From Lentinus brumalis (Eukaryota > Basidiomycota > Agaricomycetes > Polyporales > Polyporaceae): a stretch of 64,000 nt of DNA. Position numbers and translations under genes: made by a program. The stretch spans positions 25,132-89,131 of the forward strand of contig MARA01000073.1 of NCBI GenBank assembly GCA_001792895.1, read 5' to 3'. The notes below the pieces were generated by a model. That model worked only from the letters and a program-made list of their open reading frames with translations, was not told the origin of the DNA and ran no database searches. The first letter of the stretch is position 1; each line of letters starts with the position of its first letter. This document shows positions 11,871 through 22,304 of this stretch, one piece after another.

Positions 11871-12390
11871 GATCGACCAGTCACGCATAACAGGCCCCAA
11901 ATTGGTCGGAATTTGGGCGCCTGTCACGCGTCACCAGCACGACGGGCAATCGCCCGTACCACCCCCCAGAACAGGCCCGGAATATCGCCAGAATTGGTCT
12001 CCTGTTCTGGTCTAGAACAGTTTGGGAGACCGGACCGGAATCTTTGTAAGCCCTATAAGTAGCCAGTACTGATGTCTACTTTCGGAGTTACAACCTGTTG
12101 TATCCGGCGCTCCGGTCCTGTCACCAAACTATTCTGGACCGGAACCAGGAATACATACTTACGTATATTCCGGGCCTGTTCTGGGGGGTGGTACGGGCCA
12201 ATGCCCGTCGTGCAGGAGGCTGGTCGAAACCACCCGTCCGGCGCTAAGAGATGCCGGGGGTGGCGCGCTGTCGCGCGCCCTAATTGTGCCTAATTTTGGT
12301 CGAAATTTCGCCCAATGTCACGGTCACCGGCCGGTTGGTCGAATATGTTCGACGAAATCGGCCTGTCACGCGTCACAGGGCTGGTCGATC
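11871..12390. mobile_element. Nested 520-bp MITE splitting the left terminal repeat
   Basis: Starts GATCGACCAG and ends with the complement CTGGTCGATC, flanked by TA at 11869-11870 and 12391-12392. Removing it with one TA restores exactly the sequence found at the right terminus of the host transposon, which proves the insertion. It contains a strong palindrome with about 49-bp arms (11937-11985 and 12165-12213, two mismatches) and repeated TGTCACGNGTCAC-like motifs near both ends. No coding capacity. Confidence 0.85.
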
Positions 12391-12584
12391 TACTGTAGCA
12401 TTTCACTCAATTCGATTTGTCACGGTCACCAACCTCTGAGAACGTCGGATTTTCGGTGCCTGTCACTGGTCACAACGTCCACCATCGAATGTCCAGTGAG
12501 ACACCATAGGAGGGCCATTCGGGAGGCAAATCTGCGTACTTCGTCTCACACAGTGTTTTACGGTACATGGCAGCAGCACTGCGA

Positions 12585-13590
12585 CTAGTTAATCCAGAAA
12601 TGTTCACCGTTGTACTTCGAGAGATCACGCTTCGCATGCTTCCTTTTCCCACGTCCTAGCTCCGTCGCCTCTGCTTCAGCGTTTGCCTCCTCCTCTCCTT
12701 CCACGTCAACAAGCACCTCTGCGTCGACGGCGAGCTCCAGCGCACCATCAGCGGCGACGACGACCCCGGTAGGGACGACACCGTGGACGAGATGGGCTAC
12801 AAGAGCATCAGATGGCAGGTAGATGTCGTCCTGCGGTCCGTCGTCGGGCAGCTTGCCCTTCACCGCATCATCTGCCTCCTGGTCCTCGTTGCACTTGGTG
12901 TTGATATCTGGTAAGTGCTGGTATGTGTCGTGATTGTCTAGCTCCTGCCTGAAAGCGGCGTCGTTCGCCTTCATCTCACGCAGCTCCGCTCGTGCAGCAA
13001 CGCTGGTCAAGCACTCGTAGGAGAGGTTGAAGTCGCCCACAATGCACATCTCGAACGCCTGAAGGTCGATTGATTGGTGAGTACGCACGCTGCAGACACA
13101 GATAAGAAAGCTCACTTTTTTGATGATGCTCTCCTTGTTCAGCACCTGGTAGGCCCGCCAAATCCAGCCAATGCTCCGGTCGCGGAGAATGCCCAGCTGC
13201 TTCGGGGTGGTGAGTGTCTCCTCGCCGTTGTCCAGCTGCTCGAGCATGTCATTGACAACGTCCTCGTGATAGGACCGCTTCAGAGAGTGCTTGAGGGGGC
13301 GTTGAATCCCGACGTCGCATGCCTGAAAGAGGGGAGTGCAGCCACCTGGGACAAAGTGGAGGAGGATGGCGGGATGGTGGGTACGTATCCATGTTCGGAA
13401 CTCGAGCGACCGGTGCACTGACCAGACGTCGATTTGCCAGATTGACTTGTGAGTTTGTGGCAGATTCAGGGACTTCTTTGTCGCCGCAAAGTACGGCGCA
13501 ATGATGTCGTCGACGAGTCGCACCATGGTTCGCTGGTTCGACCAGTAGGAGGTCTTCGTGCCGTACTCATAACGGAAACCGGCCGCGATA
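12585..13590 (-). pseudogene. DDE transposase, C-terminal part
   Basis: Continues the frame of 14375-15516 after removal of the nested element: the junction reads KESIAAGFRYEYG. Carries the second acidic motif (IWQIDVWSVHRS) and third (FQACDVGIQRPLK) of a DDE_1-type (pogo-like) catalytic core. A 57-nt intron (13059-13115, GTGAGC...TTCAG) separates the core from an acidic tail that ends in a basic cluster (GRGKRKHAKRD), a plausible nuclear localisation signal. Stop at 12585. DDE enzymes cut and join transposon ends. Confidence 0.75.
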
Positions 13591-14374
13591 CAGCTCTTTG
13601 CGAAAACAATGACATTTGGACTCCGACTACGCGCGCACGCAAACGACGCAATAAAATCCGGAAATTCTGAAAATTCGAGGGGTCCCAATGAACGTCGTCG
13701 TTCCGCATGATTAGTGGTACAGGGCGAGTCGTACATGCTCGCGCGTTGTCTGTGAACTTGAATGGGAGAGGTAGCATAAGTAGACGGTGAGTTACAGAGC
13801 CCGTGTCACCAACTGCCCCAGGGCGCGTGACGGGCTCTCCCACTATCCTCACTTATTCCTGAGGCCTCATACGTATATAGGTGTGTTCCGTATCACTTAG
13901 AATGCGTTGTAGAGGTCACAAATGAGGCTACAAGTTAGATGTTCATCGAAATCTCTGACCGTATGCATTGTAGCATTAGGCGCCCGAGCGACGCCATGAA
14001 GTTCCTGGGTATAATAACACTATGAGAACGCTCCTGTCCACCGCGAGTATCCATGATAGATAGAGAAGAGTGTACAATCAGATCTGAGAGAAACCGAGGA
14101 GGGTTCAACTCACAGAATCTCGTGTGGAGACGGATTGTTGTTCAAGTGAGCTGGCAGCGGTATCTCACGAGCGGGTGCATCTATGGACTCCTTCCAACTT
14201 CGTGAGCAACAGATGCGCTCCTGGGAGCCCGCATGGGTGGTCCATAGAGGTTTCTAACGCGTGCAAGGTGCGCAAGTGAGACATTTGTTCGGGCGGGTAT
14301 TTTCTGGATTTAATCGCGTCGTTTGCGTGCTCGCGTAGTCGGAGTTGAAATGTCATTGTTTTCGCAAAGAGCTG
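13591..14374. mobile_element. 784-bp TA-flanked MITE inserted in the transposase
   Basis: Terminal inverted repeats of about 75 bp (13591-13665 and 14300-14374), the outer 27 bp perfect and beginning CAGCTCTTTGCGAAAAC. Flanked by TA (13589-13590, 14375-14376). The interior has no supportable coding sequence. Its excision in silico, with one TA, restores an uninterrupted transposase frame. The tips differ from those of both the surrounding transposon and the other nested element, so it is a third family. Confidence 0.9.
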
Positions 14375-15516
14375 TACTCTCCTTGTAGTAGGGTGCGTCC
14401 TTCTTCGGGGTTGACAGATAGGTCTGGCCCTGATACACAGCCTGGAAGGGTAGAAGCCGGCCGCTGTTCGCGACAGAGACGCAGAGGGTTACCGCTCGCT
14501 TTTCGTCTGCTCCGACGACGGACACTTGGTTGCTGCCGGTCGGTGCCCAAGACACCTTCGTCCCCTGGGCATAGACCATGTTCGTCTGGTCTGTGTTGAC
14601 GATGAGCTCGGAAGGTATGTCATACTCCTTGACGTCGTGAACGAGCCGAAGAGTAGCCTTCTTACACTGATCTTCCCAATCAGCAGGGATCTTGCGTCCG
14701 TCCCGGGTTGCGCGTCGCTCGGACCAGTGCATAGTCTCGTGAAGGAAGCGGCGGAGGAATGTATCGGAGCAGCGGAAGGCTGACCCATCCGGTGCCTTCC
14801 GCTCGAAGACCTCGGGAGCTTTACGGAGTATCGATGCGACTGCGACACCACGAATGGAGACGAGGGTGAGAGGAGCACCGTTCTTGCGCAAGGCCTCAAG
14901 ACGCTTCACGATCGCTGCAACAACGTCCGGATATCCAGCGAGATAACCACGGAAGCCCCCATGACCGCCCTGCGTGTGCCCTTTCTCTGCCATCCGCATC
15001 GCCGCGTCAGACCACCGCGGTCGCGATCCACTCCGGTCAATCCAGCCTGAGATGGTCGACGGGTTGAGGCTCTCGTACATGGTGGGGTTCATGCGCTCGA
15101 GGACCGCCTTGATCTTGCCCGGTTTCATCTCCCAGCCGACCTCAGGATGACGAGCTGCTTCCTTGATGGCCGGCCAAAGGAGCGGCGAGTGCCAGTTTGT
15201 GTACTTCGCTGCCTGAGGCTCGTGTTTTCGCTTGCGACCTTGGGGGTCCCTTGTCGCTTGATGGATAGCCTCCTTGATCGCACGCTTCGGACGGCTTTGT
15301 TCAGCGAGGTCGCTGGGCTGACGTTGTGTCACCGTGCCGCTGCGATCGCTCAGGGTGTTGTTGATGGAGGGCTGAGGCTTCTTCTTCTTCCCGTCAGCAG
15401 TACGCAGCCCAGCCGCGATCTCCTCCTGGCAGATCTTCTCGCGGTGCCGGCGCTGTCGCTCGTTCTGTGAGTCCTTCTTCTCCTGCGCAGCGCGCTTGCT
15501 AATCTTCTCCTCCAGC
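14375..15516 (-). pseudogene. DDE transposase, N-terminal part
   Basis: Basic, coiled-coil-like start (EKISKRAAQEKKDSQNERQ), then a probable helix-turn-helix DNA-binding region (about MKPGKIKAVLERM...LNPSTISGWIDRSG), then the catalytic domain with the first acidic motif IVNTDQTNMVY near 14575-14605 and a GQTYLSTP strand. Broken at TA 14375 by the nested element. No ATG opens this frame near its 5' end. It joins the Ulp1-bearing frame upstream through one missing G in a run of four (15516-15519), which suggests one fused polyprotein of about 1,300 residues rather than two genes. Confidence 0.75.
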
Positions 15517-17371
15517 CCCTGTCTTTATCCTTGGACGCAGCCACCTGTTCAGACGCACGCGCAAACTGCGCATCCCGACCCTCACGCGAGACCCGGCTCG
15601 ACATGTACTGAAGGAGACCACGAGGGGCGCCCTCGAACGCCCGCCGTATGGAGGACTTCATGGAAATCTTCGATGTCTTCTTCGCCGATGGGCCTTTCGG
15701 TGGATTGCCAGCTGGGGCAGTGGCGGATTGAGTGGCCGGTGTGAGCTTCGTATTGGGAACCGGCATGCTCGGGCGAGGCTGACTCATGGAGTCGTCAGAG
15801 GACTCGGAGCTGCTCTCTGCGTCAGAGCCGACACGCGAGAATGATGATGTGGATGGGCGTGGACTGGAAGGCAGGATTACAGAGGCGTCTGAGAGATCAG
15901 CTTGGCTCTCTCGGTGCGATGGTGCGCGCGATGATGACGTGGAACTGTTGGATGACCGTGATGATGCCTGTCCATGACGCCGCTTGAAGATTGAGCGCAG
16001 AGCCTTCTTGCCCTTGCTCAAGATACTCGAGACCGGTGATGATGGACGTGACAGGGACTCGGAAGGGAGGGATGGGGATGGATTGGAGGGAAGTGAGCTC
16101 TCATACTCTTGCACGTCCATCGGGATATCCTCGAGCTCGGTGTCGGCAATGGCAGCAGAGCACTGACGGTCACAAAGTAAGTTCCATCATTCTCCTGCGC
16201 CGCTATAGGTCATGCTTACCTCATCCAAGTGCCGTCGTAGGACGTCGTGCATCACCTGAAGCCGGGCAGTGTCGAGGTGGTTTGGGTCAAGGAGACCATA
16301 GCGATCAGGTAGAACCAGGTGCGCGAGAGCGTTCCAGCTCGTCAACCCACAGGAATGGAAGTCCGGCTGACGACTGATGGGCAGTGGCTTGCAGGGAAAG
16401 GGCTTGCCTCCTGAATGCATCCCCGTCCACCATTCCAGCACTGCAACAACATGCACATCAGGTGTCCCGCCCAGGGAATCTCCGTAGAGTATGTGCTTCG
16501 CCCGGAAATCGACAGCAACCGCAACCCAGTGAACATTTGAAAGGTTCACGATCATCACCACAACATCGCGCCTTCCAGCCGCCAACACCTCTCCCAGGCC
16601 CCGTGCACGAACAAAGTACCGGTCCGTGTGGTACGTACCCAGTTCTCGTTTCTCGTACGCCCTTGTCAAAAACTTCCAGAACGCGATGTTCTCGACTTCA
16701 AACCGCTGGCCTTCTGGACGACGTGACACTGCAATCCGGAGAAGATCGAGCATCTGGTCCTCTTGCACGTCCGAAAGCCAATCTCGTGTCGCATATGTTG
16801 CTAGTGTCTCGATAGGCTCGCAGTTGTCGAACCCTCGGATGGACCCGTTCCAAGGCAGCGCGGATAGCATCGTGTAAGTTGTTTCCACGGATTCGTACGC
16901 AGCTGATGGCTTCTTGGTGTTCCAGATCTTTCTGCGTGCACGAAGCGCGGCTTCGGCCTTCCTCCATCGAGTGTAGGGACCATCGGCAGCACGAAGTTGA
17001 AGGATTTCGTCCCAGAAGGTCAGTACCCACATCGGGAGGAGGAGGGAAGGCGAGGTATGACTCCGAATGTTGTAGCGCAGAGATGAAGACATCCCCTTTC
17101 CGATTGCATCCGCTCGACCCCTGTACAGCTCTCGAATGATGTCCTGTGGCGGTAGTGGGAGTGTCCGGATGGTGGAGACATCGTGAAGGGTCGGTGTGGC
17201 CAGGCTGTATGAAAGAGTCGGAGAGATGCTGGTGCTCAATGGCGGCAGGACGAAGTCCAGGAAGGTCAACACATCGAGAGATGGGGAGGGAAGCAGAACA
17301 ACTCGGAGGTCGGCAGGGATGGTTAACTTTTCTTTCACGAGCAAGTGTTGGTCGAGATTTGGGTCATCCAT
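15517..17371 (-). CDS. Ulp1/C48-type cysteine peptidase module of the transposon
   Basis: ATG at 17371. About 380 residues with a C-terminal C48 core: catalytic His in NVHWVAVAVDF, Asp in YGDSLGG, Gln and Cys in QPDFHSCGLTSW. Ulp1-like enzymes cleave SUMO or related modifiers; copies in transposons are known but their role is not settled. A 57-nt intron (16163-16219, GTAAGC...GTCAG) keeps frame into a serine-rich, probably disordered linker (16162 to about 15600) and a basic segment. Then the frame meets the transposase frame at 15516-15519. The linker and lack of an internal start argue that protease and transposase are one protein. Confidence 0.75.
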
Positions 17372-17691
17372 ACGTGGCCGGCATGAAGAGAACAGAGCTG
17401 GCGAAGGTGTTCAAGTTGTATGTAGTGCACCAAAAATTCTGCTCTAGCGCGCCGCAGAGCTTCGCGCGTTGCAGATGCATACTTACAAGTTACTTACTGC
17501 CGTATTGATGTGTATTTATCGATGAGTAAGTATGAGTAAGTACGACTCCTTATTGCTATATACGAGAGCGGTTTACGGGGACTTGTATGTAAGTAACCGA
17601 CTTTCATCGAATTCTGCTCCTTGTCACCTGTCACACCTGCCGTGGTCGAATCTGCAAGTTCATCTAGGCATGTCACATGTCACAGAGAGGT

Positions 17692-17731
17692 TCGAATTGA
17701 GTGAAATGCTACAGTATTCGAAATGGTACAG
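17692..17731. repeat. Right 40-bp terminal inverted repeat
   Basis: Complement of the split left terminal repeat (11854-11870 plus 12393-12415), tip CTGTACC, next to the TA at 17732-17733. Confidence 0.9.
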
Positions 17732-18539
17732 TACGCTTCGAGCGACGTCGGCGCGTGGCCATGCTCGCTGTCGTACTGAGCAGATCAGCGACGTCAGGTC
17801 AGATGGAAAGCGCCCCCAGAACTCGTCATCCCGTGTCTCATTAATCATTACTCGCTGCGGAATCGGTATATCACTATATGGAGTGCAGGGAGAGGCGAGA
17901 CGATTGACGGGTAGATTGATCGCTCCCTCTGGGGTGTAGAATGGACTGAACTCTCTCCGGGGACGTGTGTTGGAGCTTGAAGGCTGGACGCGCGGAGGAG
18001 GCCTACGGTGATCCTTTCATCGTCGATCCTCATCTTCCTTCCGCTCCTCCGCTATAGCGGTTTCTCGCGTCTCCAATGGAATCGCTGCGCTGCGTGCGCG
18101 GTTTCAGCATTCGTATTGCGCCGCGCGGAGATCGTACACACCGATTTGGACGACTCACGGGGGCGCGAGTGACCGGAGGTTCAAGGACAAAGCACGTATG
18201 TGTGATGCAAGGCCTCGAGACTACGGCAGTCGCGTAGTTTGGAATCAACTGTGAACGCGGCAAGTATCCTCCGTAAACGATAACGCCTCGTGGCGGTGCC
18301 GCACTCGCATGCATGAGTTCGCATGTAAAGTACTATGGGCGATGGCAGGTCAATAGACATGGAGGCGTCCTGGCGAGTCTCGACGCTTCAATTTCCGATG
18401 ACATTGAAAGACTATCGAATGCTGCTACGATCCAACCCTCCTCGTACTCGTACATGAACATACAGTACATGGTTCGCGCCATAGGAGCCCTGCGCGCAAC
18501 ATCCCCCTGCATACATAAAACGCAGAACAGAAACAGACC
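17732..18539. other. Host sequence: 3' part of the interrupted exon, then no gene
   Basis: 17732 to about 17845 continues the plus-strand frame broken by the transposon (RFERRRRVAMLAVV...) and ends at a TAA. The rest has no supported gene. A TATA-like atacataaaa at 18511-18520 lies 20-29 bp before the Ngaro element. Confidence 0.35.
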
Positions 18540-18702
18540 GTGAGTGCAGGGGCCGGCCGAGCCCGAGAGGCCGGCACCCAGCGTCCAGCAGAGCGGTGCG
18601 CCAGCGTCTGCCCGTTTGCGATTTTCTGCTCTTCCCATCAGCACTCGCCGCTCGCTGCACATCAGCCTCGCTTTACTCACTCAACTACCGCTCGATTTTC
18701 GT
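18540..18702 (+). repeat. Ngaro A1 repeat
   Basis: 163-bp repeat, identical on inspection to 23707-23869. Confidence 0.9.
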
Positions 18703-18730
18703 TCGCGTTCCGCCTAGAATAGCTGATAAA

Positions 18731-20547
18731 ATGTCCTTCGCACTACCCACCGACCTTCAGCTGGGCGAAGGAGCACCAAAACCGGCAGCAGCGGCATCAA
18801 CCACCGGCGCTGTAACCACGAGGGCGGCGAAGAAGAAGGAATCTACTCAGAAAGCAACGACCGCCCCGGCGACCGGCACGTCCTCGAGCGCAGCGGAGCC
18901 GACCGTCCAAACTGCGCAGTCAGCGTCCGGACCGAAGACCTCGGCTACGGCCACCAACTCCGCGACGCAAGCGGCTGCCCCGCCCGCCGGCTCGGACCCC
19001 GCAGGCGACCCCGCACTGCTGCACGAGCGCATCAGGCAGCTGGAGGGACTACTGCGCCAGCAGGCGGCGGCGGCGGCCAAAGCCAGTGCCCCGCAGCAGG
19101 CCACCACCACGCCCGCCGCCAGCGCGCGCCAAGCCCCGCAAGCAACCGCACAGCCCGCGAGCGCGCACCCACAGCCGCCTGCGCAGAGGCTGGTCGCGAC
19201 GCACGACCAGATCGAAGGCATGCGCATGTTCGCCGAGGCTATGGGGCGCGCTCCAAACCAGGCCACCAAAACGCTACCGGCGATCGTGCCGGGCAAGAAG
19301 GCAGACCCATACCAGCTCGGTGAGTACTCACTGCCCCCTCTCTCTTCCCCTGCACAGCAAGCACCCCCCCCTATCCGCTGAGACTGTGTCGACGCGGCCC
19401 ATTCGATGACGTCCGTCGACACAGTCCCACTGGGCTCCTGTCTCTCTCGCACATGTGATTCCTCCGCACTCGCACCCGCCCTGCTCGCACACGCACTTGT
19501 ACTCGCACTCGCACTCGCATACACGCACTCGCACTCGCATACACGCCCGCGCACTCGCACACGCACTCGCATACACGCCCGCGCACACGCACACGCACAG
19601 GTGCTCGCACACGCGCTCGCACTCGCACTCGCACACGCACGCATTCTGCTCCCGTAGTCGCATAAGCATCCTCTGACGCACGGCGCTGACGCGCTTCATA
19701 CAGTGGTCCCCGAACATGTTCTCCGCGTAATCCGCACCGGCGGTTATGTGCCGTACAGCGTCCTTTCCGCCCCCGCCACAGCTGCGTCGACACCCGCGCT
19801 CGACGTGGGCCTGTTGGCCTCGTTGACTCCCAATAAACCCCTCGACCGCACCGGCGAGGACAGAATCGACCAGCGCACCTGGATGCCGATTAGCCGCGCC
19901 GTCGAAGCGGCTACACGCACACACCTCGGGGACCAGCGTGCGAACGCCCTGCAGAAGCACCACGATCACGTCATCAACCTCGCGTCGACGTACGACTGGC
20001 CAGCGGCACGCCTGTACGACATCAAGGAGCGTGAGGCCTACGCATCCGACCCCTCCCTCGACATTTCCGTACAGTGCTCCGAGCGCACCGCCATGATCTC
20101 TAACGAGTTCCACGCCCGCCGCAACCGGGAGGCCACTGCATTCGTCGCACGCACCAGCCCTGCCGTGCGCCGGCAGCCACCCCCTCCGAGTCGCGATCCA
20201 TACAACCGCGACCAGTACCAGAGGGACGCATACTCGCGCAAACGCCCGCGCACCGACGGCCCCGTCGTCGGCGCGGGCAGTCATTGCTTTCGGTGCGGCT
20301 ACACCGAGCACATGCCAGCCGCCTGCCCGAACAGCACAACGATCGCCGGGCAGCAGTGCGCCCCGCTCCACACCGGGCCCGGCTCCACCAGCGCCCACGC
20401 TCTTGCCGCGCCCTCTGGGGCCGCGTACTGTTTCCACTACGCCGTGCAGGGACCTGCCGCTCCGGATCTCGCTGCGCCAACCATCACGGCTGCAGCATCT
20501 GCAAGACCGATGGCGACCACGGTGCCCGCAACTGCCCTCGCGTCTGA
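18731..20547 (+). CDS. Ngaro Gag-like protein with zinc knuckles
   Basis: ATG 18731 opens an Ala/Thr/Gln-rich region with a short coiled coil (ERIRQLEGLLRQQ). A 384-nt intron (19320-19703, GTGAGT...TACAG) holds a CA/CG-rich microsatellite; splicing gives QLVVPEHVLRVIRTGGYVPYS in frame. The conserved Gag core (LASLTPNKPLDR... to RTAMISNEFHARRNR) follows. A CX2CX4HX4C knuckle is HCFRCGYTEHMPAAC. After a one-base shift at the GGG of 20449-20451, a CCCH-like finger (CFHYAVQG/TCRSGSRCANHH) and a second knuckle (CSICKTDGDHGARNC) follow, with a stop at 20547. Binds the element RNA by analogy to retroviral-like Gag. Confidence 0.7.
19490..19645 (+). repeat. Microsatellite in the Gag intron
   Basis: Imperfect tandem cgcactcgcata/cacgcg units inside the 384-nt intron, producing spurious long frames on the opposite strand. 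Confidence 0.75.
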
Positions 20548-22301
20548 CCCGAGGCGCGTGGTCACTCCCCTCGACCCGGACAGAATCGAGCATATGCTCG
20601 AGGAGCTCAGGATACGGGAGGCGTGGGCACACATCCTGCACGGCATCCGCCACGGCTTCGATGTCGGCGTCCGAGACCCGGTGTCAAAGACGCACAAATT
20701 TGAAAATCACTCGTCGTCCTCGCTGGTCAGTACGACCATTCTCGTTGCACCGCCAGCACCTGCTGACCGCACACAGGACCCGGACTTTATCGACTCGTAT
20801 ATCGCCGAGGAGCAGGCCGCCGGGCGGTACTCCGAAGGCTTCGATCCCAGCGATCTGGAGAGCATCATCGGATGCTTCCGCACCGCACCACTTGGGCTGG
20901 TACCCAAACCAAACTCCACCAAAATGCGACTCGTACAGGATCTCTCGTATCCTCGTAACGACGTAGGCAGCCCGCTCTTGTTTACCTGTAGCATGGCAAT
21001 GACATGATATGCCCCGTTATTGAATATAGCCCGAAATCCGCTCAGTCAATGCAGGCATCGACTCCGATGAGTTCCCTACCGAGTGGGGCACGTTCGACAG
21101 CGTGTCGGAATTGCTGCTGAGCCTACCGCCAGGCTGTACAGCAGCCACCTTCGATGTTTCCGCAGCCTACCGCATCACCCCGGTTCACCCCTCGCAACAG
21201 AACGCACTTTGCGTATTCTGGAAAGGGAAGGTGTACGTCGACCGTGCTCTATGCTTCGGTCTGGCCTCCAGCGCGGGTGTCTTCGGGGCCATTGCAGACA
21301 TGCTGGTCGCAATCTACGAGGCCCACGGGTTTGGCCCGATCCGTAAGTGGGTAGACGATTTCTTCGTCGTCAAATTGCCCCACCAGTCTTACTCCGAGCA
21401 AGATTTCTTAGCTCTGATGACCCCGGCGGGCGTCCCGTGGAGCATCCCGAAGACTCGCGACTTCGCTGTCTGCCAGCGTTTCATAGGTTTTCTGTGGCAC
21501 CTCGCGCTTCTGACGGTCGCGCTGCCTCCGGACAAGCTCGACGCAGTCCTTCTCTTGATCGAGGAGTGGCGATCACCAGACTTCAAGGCTCAGCACCGCG
21601 ACGCTGCTCGCCTGCATGGCAAGCTCGTCTATATTGCGACCATCTTCCCGCTCATCCGCCCGTTCATCCGTTCAGCCAGCCTTTTCACCCGCTCCTTCCT
21701 GTCCACCCGAGCCTTTCGGCATCCATCTCACGCACTGCAAGCAGACCTCCGCTGGATCACGGACCTTCTGGCCGAGCTCCCACGCGAGCTGCCTCTCACC
21801 AAGACCGAGCCGGTCGACTTGGGCTGGTGGGGGGATGCAAGCTCCTCCTTCGGCATCGGAGTGGTAGTAGGACCTTTCTGGGGTGTCTGGCGCTACGCTC
21901 CCGGTGTCTCAGTCGGGCCTCTCCAGCGGTTCGACATAGGATGGGCGGAAGCAGTTGCGGTGGAGCTGGGATTGATGATGGCCATCCACCACGGCCTTCT
22001 ATCCCAGCTGCCCTCCGACAGAGCTCGCATCCTGGTGCGCTCAGACAACAACGGGGTGGTACACCCACTCAACAGCGGCCGTTCGCGTTCTCAAGAGACG
22101 AATGGGGTACTGAAGCGAGTATACGTCGCTCTGGCACGCAGCCGAGTTACCCTGCATGCCGTCTACGTGCCCAGCCGGGAGAACGTCGCAGACGCCTTGT
22201 CTCGGGGCGACATCCAATCCTTCCTCTCTGGTTTTCCGAACGCTACCACACGGACCGATTGCTCGCTGCCACCTGCCCTCTGCGACCTACTACGCTTGTA
22301 G
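20548..22301 (+). CDS. Ngaro reverse transcriptase and RNase H
   Basis: The frame is already open upstream and overlaps the end of gag. RT N-terminal motifs: CFRTAPLGLVPKPNSTKMRL and VQDLSYPRND. A 67-nt intron (20963-21029, GTAGGC...ATAG) joins RND to PEIRSVNAGIDSDEF in frame. Next comes FDVSAAYRITPVHP (first catalytic Asp) and the catalytic box WVDDFFVV near 21345-21370. RNase H follows with D in WWGDASS, E in WAEAVAVELG, D in VRSDNNGVV and D in NVADALSRGD. Copies RNA into DNA. The intron inside RT is odd for a retroelement, though introns are documented in the related DIRS1-like elements. Confidence 0.75.
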
Positions 22302-22304
22302 CAT

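Larger units (their letters stand above)
11854..17731 (-). mobile_element. 5.9-kb TA-flanked DNA transposon encoding an Ulp1-DDE transposase
   Basis: The right end (17692-17731) is a 40-bp terminal inverted repeat. The left copy is perfect but split: 17 bp at 11854-11870 (CTGTACCATTTCGAATA) and 23 bp at 12393-12415, separated by a nested element. The outermost flanks are TA on both sides (11852-11853, 17732-17733), the target duplication of the Tc1/mariner/pogo group. Paired GTCAC/GTGAC motifs recur subterminally at both ends. Inside, on the minus strand, is one gene reading from a C48 (Ulp1) peptidase domain to a DDE transposase, interrupted by a second nested element (13591-14374). The element sits in an exon of a host gene. 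Confidence 0.85.

Noticed and set aside
19328..20653. 441-codon minus-strand ORF
   Set aside because: Antisense shadow of the GC-rich Ngaro gag gene and its CG-rich intron microsatellite.
21347..22300. 5' half of the 722-codon plus-strand ORF as protein
   Set aside because: Out-of-frame overlap with the RT/RNase H gene; only the part after about 22300 resembles a tyrosine recombinase.
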